The position numbers and the translations under genes are program-made. Positions 60,061 to 64,000 of a stretch of DNA of 64,000 nucleotides are shown here, in pieces. The notes under the pieces were generated by a model, which saw only the letters and a program-made list of their open reading frames with translations, was not told the DNA's origin and made no database searches. Each line of letters starts with the position of its first letter. Position 1 is the stretch's first letter. This DNA is from Streptomyces violens (GTDB lineage: Bacteria > Actinomycetota > Actinomycetes > Streptomycetales > Streptomycetaceae), in assembly GCF_000717745.1 (NCBI RefSeq), contig NZ_JOBH01000006.1:62001-126000 (forward strand), read 5' to 3'.

Positions 60061-60099
60061 TGGCTGGTCGCGCAGTTCCCCGCGCCCCTGAAGGGGCGC
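60061..60099. repeat. Common Streptomyces hairpin repeat between rhaI and rhaD
   Basis: The stretch GTCGCGCAGTTCCCCGCGCC, ending in a hairpin with 7-bp arms GCGCCCC/GGGGCGC (60082-60099, loop TGAA), matches from memory a sequence found many times between genes in Streptomyces genomes. Here it splits an operon. The hairpin is seen directly; repetition in the genome is recalled, not tested. Confidence 0.6.
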
Positions 60100-60139
60100 C
60101 GTCTCACCTCCCCATCTCAACGCGAAGGACTCAATACTC

Positions 60140-62179
60140 ATGGCCACCCACCCCGAAGTCGCCGCCCTCCTCGACCGCTCCCACCGGCTCGGCTCCGACC
60201 CCCGTAACACCAACTACGCCGGTGGCAACGCCTCCGCCAAGGGCACCGCCACCGACCCCGTCACCGGGCGGCCCACCGAACTCATGTGGGTCAAGGGTTC
60301 CGGGGGCGACCTCGGTACGCTCACCGAAGCCGGGCTGGCCGTGCTCCGGCTGGACCGGCTGCGGGCGCTGACCGAGGTGTATCCGGGCGTGGAGCGCGAG
60401 GACGAGATGGTCGCCGCGTTCGACTACTGCCTGCACGGCAAGGGCGGTGCCGCGCCGTCGATCGACACCGCGATGCACGGTCTGGTGGACGCGGCACACG
60501 TCGACCATCTGCACCCGGACTCCGGTATCGCGCTGGCCTGCGCCGCCGACGGCGAGAAGCTGACCGCCGCGTGCTTCGGCGACAAGGTCGCCTGGGTGCC
60601 GTGGCGGCGCCCCGGCTTCCAGCTCGGCCTGGACATCGCCGCCATCAAGGAAGCCAACCCGCAGGCGGTCGGCGTCATCCTTGGCGGCCACGGCATCACC
60701 GCGTGGGGCGCCACCTCCGAGGAGTGCGAGCGCAACGCCCTGTGGATGATTCGTACCGCGGAGACGTTTCTTGTCGAGCAGGGCAAGGCGGAGCCTTTTG
60801 GGCCGGTCGTCGAGGGGTACGAGGCACTGTCCGAGGATGTGCGCCGGGAGCGGGCCGCGGCGCTCGCGCCCGTGCTCCGGGGGCTCGCCTCGACGGACAA
60901 GGCGCAGGTCGGTCACTTCACCGACACCGAGCCGGTGCTCGACTTCCTCGCCCGCGCCGAGCACCCTCGGCTCGCCGCGCTCGGCACCTCCTGCCCCGAC
61001 CACTTCCTGCGTACCAAGGTCCGTCCGCTCGTCCTCGACCTGCCGCCGACCGCGTCCCTGGACGAGACGATCGCGCGCCTGAAGGAGCTGCACGAGAAGT
61101 ACCGGAGCGAGTACCGCGCCTACTACGAGCGGCACGCCGGGCCGGACTCCCCGCCGATGCGCGGCGCCGACCCGGCGATCGTGCTCGTGCCCGGCGTCGG
61201 CATGTTCAGCTACGGCAAGGACAAGCAGACCGCGCGGGTGGCGGGGGAGTTCTACCTCAACGCGATCAATGTGATGCGTGGCGCCGAGGCGGTGTCGACG
61301 TATGCGCCGATCGCGGAGGCGGAGAAGTTCCGGATCGAGTACTGGGCGCTGGAGGAGGCCAAGCTCCAGCGGATGCCGGCGCCCAAGCCGCTGGCCACCC
61401 GGGTCGCGCTGGTCACCGGCGCTGGCTCGGGCATCGGGAAGGCCATCGCGCACCGGCTGGCCGCCGAGGGCGCGTGCGTCGTGGTCGCCGATCTCAACAC
61501 GGAGAGCGCGGCCGCGGTGGCCGAGGAGCTGGGCGGCGCCGACAAGGCCGTCGCGGTGCCGGTCGATGTCACCGATGAAGGGCAGATAGCCGCCGCTTTC
61601 CAGGCCGCCGCGCTCGCCTTCGGCGGTGTCGATCTGGTCGTCAACAACGCCGGTATCTCGATCTCCAAGCCGCTGCTGGAGACCACCGCCAAGGACTGGG
61701 ACCTGCAGCACGACATCATGGCCCGCGGCTCCTTCCTCGTCTCCCGTGAGGCCGCCCGCGTCATGACGCAGCAGGAGATGGGCGGCGACATCGTCTACAT
61801 CGCCTCCAAGAACGCCGTCTTCGCCGGGCCGAACAACATCGCGTACTCCGCCACCAAGGCCGACCAGGCGCACCAGGTCCGGCTGCTCGCCGCCGAGCTG
61901 GGCGGGCACGGCATCCGCGTCAACGGGGTCAACCCCGACGGAGTGGTGCGCGGCTCCGGCATCTTCGCGGGCGGCTGGGGCGCGCAGCGCGCGGCGACGT
62001 ACGGCATCGAGGAGGAGAAGCTCGGCGAGTTCTACGCCCAGCGGACGCTGCTCAAGCGCGAGGTGCTGCCGGAACACGTCGCGAACGCGGTGTTCGCGCT
62101 CACCGGCGGCGATCTCACGCACACCACCGGGCTGCACGTCCCCGTCGACGCGGGCGTGGCCGCCGCGTTCCTGCGCTGA
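60140..62179 (+). CDS. rhaD: Bifunctional L-rhamnulose-1-phosphate aldolase/L-lactaldehyde dehydrogenase
   Basis: A 679-residue fusion. Residues about 1-390 are a class II aldolase/adducin domain (MWVKGSGGDLGTLTEAGLAV, the zinc histidines in DHLHPDSGIAL and LGGHGITAWG). Residues about 415-679 are an SDR (VALVTGAGSGIGKAIAHRLA, VNNAGISISKPL, IASKNAVFAG, YSATKADQAHQVRLL). This matches the RhaD(alkaline)/YuxG-type fusion of bacterial rhamnose operons: the aldolase makes dihydroxyacetone phosphate and L-lactaldehyde, and the dehydrogenase oxidises the lactaldehyde. It is followed by the kinase gene after 12 bases. Confidence 0.92.
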   Translation: MATHPEVAALLDRSHRLGSDPRNTNYAGGNASAKGTATDPVTGRPTELMWVKGSGGDLGTLTEAGLAVLRLDRLRALTEVYPGVEREDEMVAAFDYCLHGKGGAAPSIDTAMHGLVDAAHVDHLHPDSGIALACAADGEKLTAACFGDKVAWVPWRRPGFQLGLDIAAIKEANPQAVGVILGGHGITAWGATSEECERNALWMIRTAETFLVEQGKAEPFGPVVEGYEALSEDVRRERAAALAPVLRGLASTDKAQVGHFTDTEPVLDFLARAEHPRLAALGTSCPDHFLRTKVRPLVLDLPPTASLDETIARLKELHEKYRSEYRAYYERHAGPDSPPMRGADPAIVLVPGVGMFSYGKDKQTARVAGEFYLNAINVMRGAEAVSTYAPIAEAEKFRIEYWALEEAKLQRMPAPKPLATRVALVTGAGSGIGKAIAHRLAAEGACVVVADLNTESAAAVAEELGGADKAVAVPVDVTDEGQIAAAFQAAALAFGGVDLVVNNAGISISKPLLETTAKDWDLQHDIMARGSFLVSREAARVMTQQEMGGDIVYIASKNAVFAGPNNIAYSATKADQAHQVRLLAAELGGHGIRVNGVNPDGVVRGSGIFAGGWGAQRAATYGIEEEKLGEFYAQRTLLKREVLPEHVANAVFALTGGDLTHTTGLHVPVDAGVAAAFLR

Positions 62180-62191
62180 CGCGGAGGCGAC

Positions 62192-63658
62192 GTGACCGGC
62201 ACACTCTCCTTCGCCGCCGTGGATCTCGGCGCCACCAGCGGGCGCGTGATCCTCGGCCGGGTCGGCCCGGACAGCCTCGGCCTCACCGAGGCGCACCGGT
62301 TTCCCAACACCCCGGTACGGCTGCCCGACGGGCTGCACTGGGACGTGCTCGCGCTCCACCAGGGCGTACTGGACGGGCTGCGCGCGGCCGCCCACGCCGG
62401 CGGCGTGGCGTCCGTCGGGGTCGACACCTGGGCGGTGGACTACGGGCTGCTGGACGCCGACGGCGCGCTGCTCGGCCAGCCGTACCACTACCGGGACGGG
62501 CGTACGGAGGGCGCCGCTGAGCGGGTGTGGGCCATGGCCGGGCCCGAGGAGCTGCACGCGGTCACCGGGCTGCAGCACCTGCCGTTCAACACCGTGTACC
62601 AGCTCGAAGCGGCCCGCGGCAGCGCGCAGCTCGCCGCCGCGCGCACCCTGCTGCTGATCCCGGACCTGCTCGTGCACTGGCTGACCGGCACGGTCGGCGC
62701 GGAGGAGACCAACGCCTCCACCACCGGGCTGCTCGACGCCCGTACCGGCGACTGGTCCGCCGCGCTGCTCGACCGGCTGGGCATCGACCCGGGCCTGCTG
62801 CCGCCGCTGCGCCGACCGGGCGAGCCGGCCGGGCCGCTGCTGCCGCACGTCGCCGAGTACACCGGACTGGCCGCGGCGACCCCGGTGACCACCGTCGCCT
62901 CCCACGACACCGCCTCCGCGGTCGCCGCCGTGCCGGCCACGGAGCCCGGCTTCGCGTACATCTCCTGCGGCACCTGGTCGCTGGCCGGGCTGGAGCTGGA
63001 CGCGCCGGTCCTCACCGAGGAGTCCCGGGCCGCCAACTTCACCAACGAGCGCGGCATCGACGGGACGGTGCGCTATCTGCGCAACATCATGGGCATGTGG
63101 CTGCTGGAGGAGTGCCGCCGCACCTGGGCGGCGCAGGGCTCGCCCGCCGCGCTGCCCGACCTGCTCGCCGAGGCCGCGCGGGAGGAGCCGTTCGGCGCGC
63201 TCGTCGACCCGGACGCGCCCGAGTTCCTGCCGCCGGGCGACATGCCCGCACGGATACGGAGCTTCTGCCGCCGCACCGGACAGCGCGCCCCGGAGAGCCG
63301 GGGCGCCGTCGTCCGCTGCATCCTGGAGAGCCTGGCCCTGGCCCACCGGCGCACCCTGCGGCAGGCCGCCGCGCTCGCCGGGCGGGAGATCCGCACCGTC
63401 CACCTGGTCGGCGGCGGCAGCCGCAACGAGCTGCTCTGCCGGCTGACCGCCGATGCCACCGGACTGCCCGTCGTCGCAGGCCCCGCCGAGGCCACGGCGC
63501 TCGGCAACGTCCTCGTCCAGGCCCGCGCCCACGGACTCGTCCCCGACCGCGCCGCGATGCGTCGGCTGGTCGCCGCGACCCAGCCGCTGCGCCGTTACGA
63601 GCCGGGCGGCGACCGGGCCGCCTGGGACGCCGCCGCGGCCCGCATCGGGGTGGCCTGA
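62192..63658 (+). CDS. rhaB: Rhamnulokinase
   Basis: A 488-residue FGGY-type sugar kinase, phosphorylating L-rhamnulose. The N-terminal FGGY domain has FAAVDLGATSGRVILGRV and SVGVDTWAVDYGLLDADGAL, with HYRDGRTEGAAERVWAM; the RhaB-typical GIDPGLLPPLRRPGEPAGPL follows; the C-terminal ATP site has SCGTWSLAGLELDAPVL and VHLVGGGSRNELLCRLTADA with VVAGPAEATALGNVLVQ. GTG start after GAGG. Last gene of the visible rha unit. A 24-bp tandem duplication covers its stop codon. Confidence 0.93.
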   Translation: MTGTLSFAAVDLGATSGRVILGRVGPDSLGLTEAHRFPNTPVRLPDGLHWDVLALHQGVLDGLRAAAHAGGVASVGVDTWAVDYGLLDADGALLGQPYHYRDGRTEGAAERVWAMAGPEELHAVTGLQHLPFNTVYQLEAARGSAQLAAARTLLLIPDLLVHWLTGTVGAEETNASTTGLLDARTGDWSAALLDRLGIDPGLLPPLRRPGEPAGPLLPHVAEYTGLAAATPVTTVASHDTASAVAAVPATEPGFAYISCGTWSLAGLELDAPVLTEESRAANFTNERGIDGTVRYLRNIMGMWLLEECRRTWAAQGSPAALPDLLAEAAREEPFGALVDPDAPEFLPPGDMPARIRSFCRRTGQRAPESRGAVVRCILESLALAHRRTLRQAAALAGREIRTVHLVGGGSRNELLCRLTADATGLPVVAGPAEATALGNVLVQARAHGLVPDRAAMRRLVAATQPLRRYEPGGDRAAWDAAAARIGVA

Positions 63659-63684
63659 GCGGCCCGCATCGGGGTGGCCCGAGC
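63637..63684. repeat. Tandem 24-bp duplication spanning the rhaB stop codon
   Basis: GGCCCGCATCGGGGTGGCCT at 63637 onward (24 bases with GAGC) is repeated immediately at 63661-63684 with one change, T to C at 63680. The differing base makes the stop codon in copy one: TGA in the first, CGA in the second. The repeat length of eight codons keeps the frame. Confidence 0.85.
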
Positions 63685-63762
63685 GGCGGGCATTGGCCCG
63701 GACGAGGTGCGGAGCGGCCCGGTCCGTTTTCACCGCTCGCCTTCAGGGGCACCCCTGACTCC

Positions 63763-64000
63763 ATGAGAAGCACGGAGGGTACGGGCGACGCGGACACCAC
63801 CACCGCGCTCACCCTGCACATCAACGGCGAACGCCGGGCGCAAGTCGTCGACAACCGCACCACGCTGCTCGACCTGCTCCGCGAGGACGTACGGCTGACC
63901 GGCGCCAAGAAGGGCTGCGATCACGGCCAGTGCGGGGCTTGCACGGTCCTGCTGGACGGCCACCGCGTCAACTCCTGCCTGGTGCTCGCGGTGGCCACCG
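63763..64000 (+). CDS. (2Fe-2S)-binding subunit of a molybdenum hydroxylase (partial, C-terminus beyond right edge)
   Basis: The first 79 residues of a plant-type ferredoxin-like subunit as in xanthine dehydrogenase, YagT or CO-dehydrogenase small chains. After a short leader come LTLHINGERRAQVVDNRTTL and LDLLREDVRLTGAKKGCDHG, then QCGACTVLLDGHRVNSC. The CxxxxCxxC plus later cysteine set of the first [2Fe-2S] cluster is complete. The second cluster domain would follow beyond the edge, with FAD and molybdenum subunits probably after it. The leader has no twin-arginine signal in the visible part, unlike YagT. The start at the ATG at 63763 is not supported by a clear RBS. Confidence 0.85.
   Translation, partial: MRSTEGTGDADTTTALTLHINGERRAQVVDNRTTLLDLLREDVRLTGAKKGCDHGQCGACTVLLDGHRVNSCLVLAVAT

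Noticed and set aside
60131..63733. Open frame of 1200 codons on the minus strand
   Set aside because: Antisense shadow of rhaD and rhaB; no domain pattern, while the plus-strand frames give complete known enzymes.
1..64000. CRISPR array, tRNA, rRNA, integrase or intact transposase
   Set aside because: No regularly spaced repeats, cloverleaf with CCA-type end, rRNA blocks or recombinase motifs were recognised on either strand by reading. A dedicated search was not possible.

Overview
The window is high-GC, densely coded actinomycete DNA, almost certainly from a Streptomyces or a very close relative. Evidence: third-position G/C bias in every gene, frequent GTG/TTG starts, ATGA/GTGA gene overlaps, a chaplin gene, a streptomycete-type gas vesicle operon (gvpO-A-F-G-Y-Z-J-L-S-K), DUF5709, DUF2795 and DUF2267 proteins, an LPFR-motif micro-protein and a hairpin repeat common in Streptomyces intergenic DNA. 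No rRNA, tRNA, CRISPR array, integrase or intact insertion sequence was seen. The content (stress proteins, glycan synthesis, sugar catabolism) looks like accessory chromosome, not core.

Layout. 1-2.2 kb: a PAS-GGDEF-EAL cyclic-di-GMP protein cut by the left edge, overlapped by a SAM methyltransferase gene. 2.4-4.9 kb: a GH15 glucanase/trehalase-like enzyme and a hemerythrin. 4.9-9.9 kb: a complete ten-gene gas vesicle operon on the minus strand. 10.1-18.4 kb: a stress and redox neighbourhood (SDR, FUSC membrane protein, Ku, DUF2795, epimerase, Rieske flavoprotein, DUF2267, second hemerythrin, CBS protein). 18.6-27.0 kb: a five-gene run (FAD/Fe-S oxidoreductase, TPP enzyme, enolase-superfamily enzyme, second GH15, small basic protein). 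27.0-32.3 kb: guanine deaminase with MarR regulator, DUF5709, an MFS exporter, a HhH protein and a 40-residue LPFR peptide.

32.4-46.2 kb is the most distinctive part. A divergent pyruvyl-transferase-like gene faces a twelve-gene plus-strand operon (33479-46182) whose genes overlap or nearly touch. It encodes a UXS-type epimerase, a carbamoyltransferase, a nearly complete NDP-heptose route (SIS isomerase GmhA, HldE kinase/nucleotidyltransferase, HAD phosphatase GmhB) and seven glycosyltransferases (three GT2, two GT4, two heptosyltransferase-like GT9). No flippase, polymerase or anchoring gene is visible. The likely product is a carbamoylated, heptose-containing glycoconjugate in a Gram-positive organism that has no lipopolysaccharide.

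46.3-64 kb is metabolic: a DJ-1/PfpI protein, a zinc alcohol dehydrogenase, a threonine/serine dehydratase, a fructan locus (secreted GH32, LacI regulator with visible operator, MFS sugar importer), a 4-aminobutyrate-type aminotransferase with succinate-semialdehyde-type dehydrogenase, a chaplin with a histidine-rich tail, a PPC-domain protein, Dps, the L-rhamnose catabolic genes rhaI-rhaD-rhaB, and the start of a molybdenum-hydroxylase 2Fe-2S subunit cut by the right edge. Several perfect hairpins end transcription units, and three candidate SigB-type promoters (hemerythrin, DUF2795, dps) suggest part of the window belongs to a general stress regulon.
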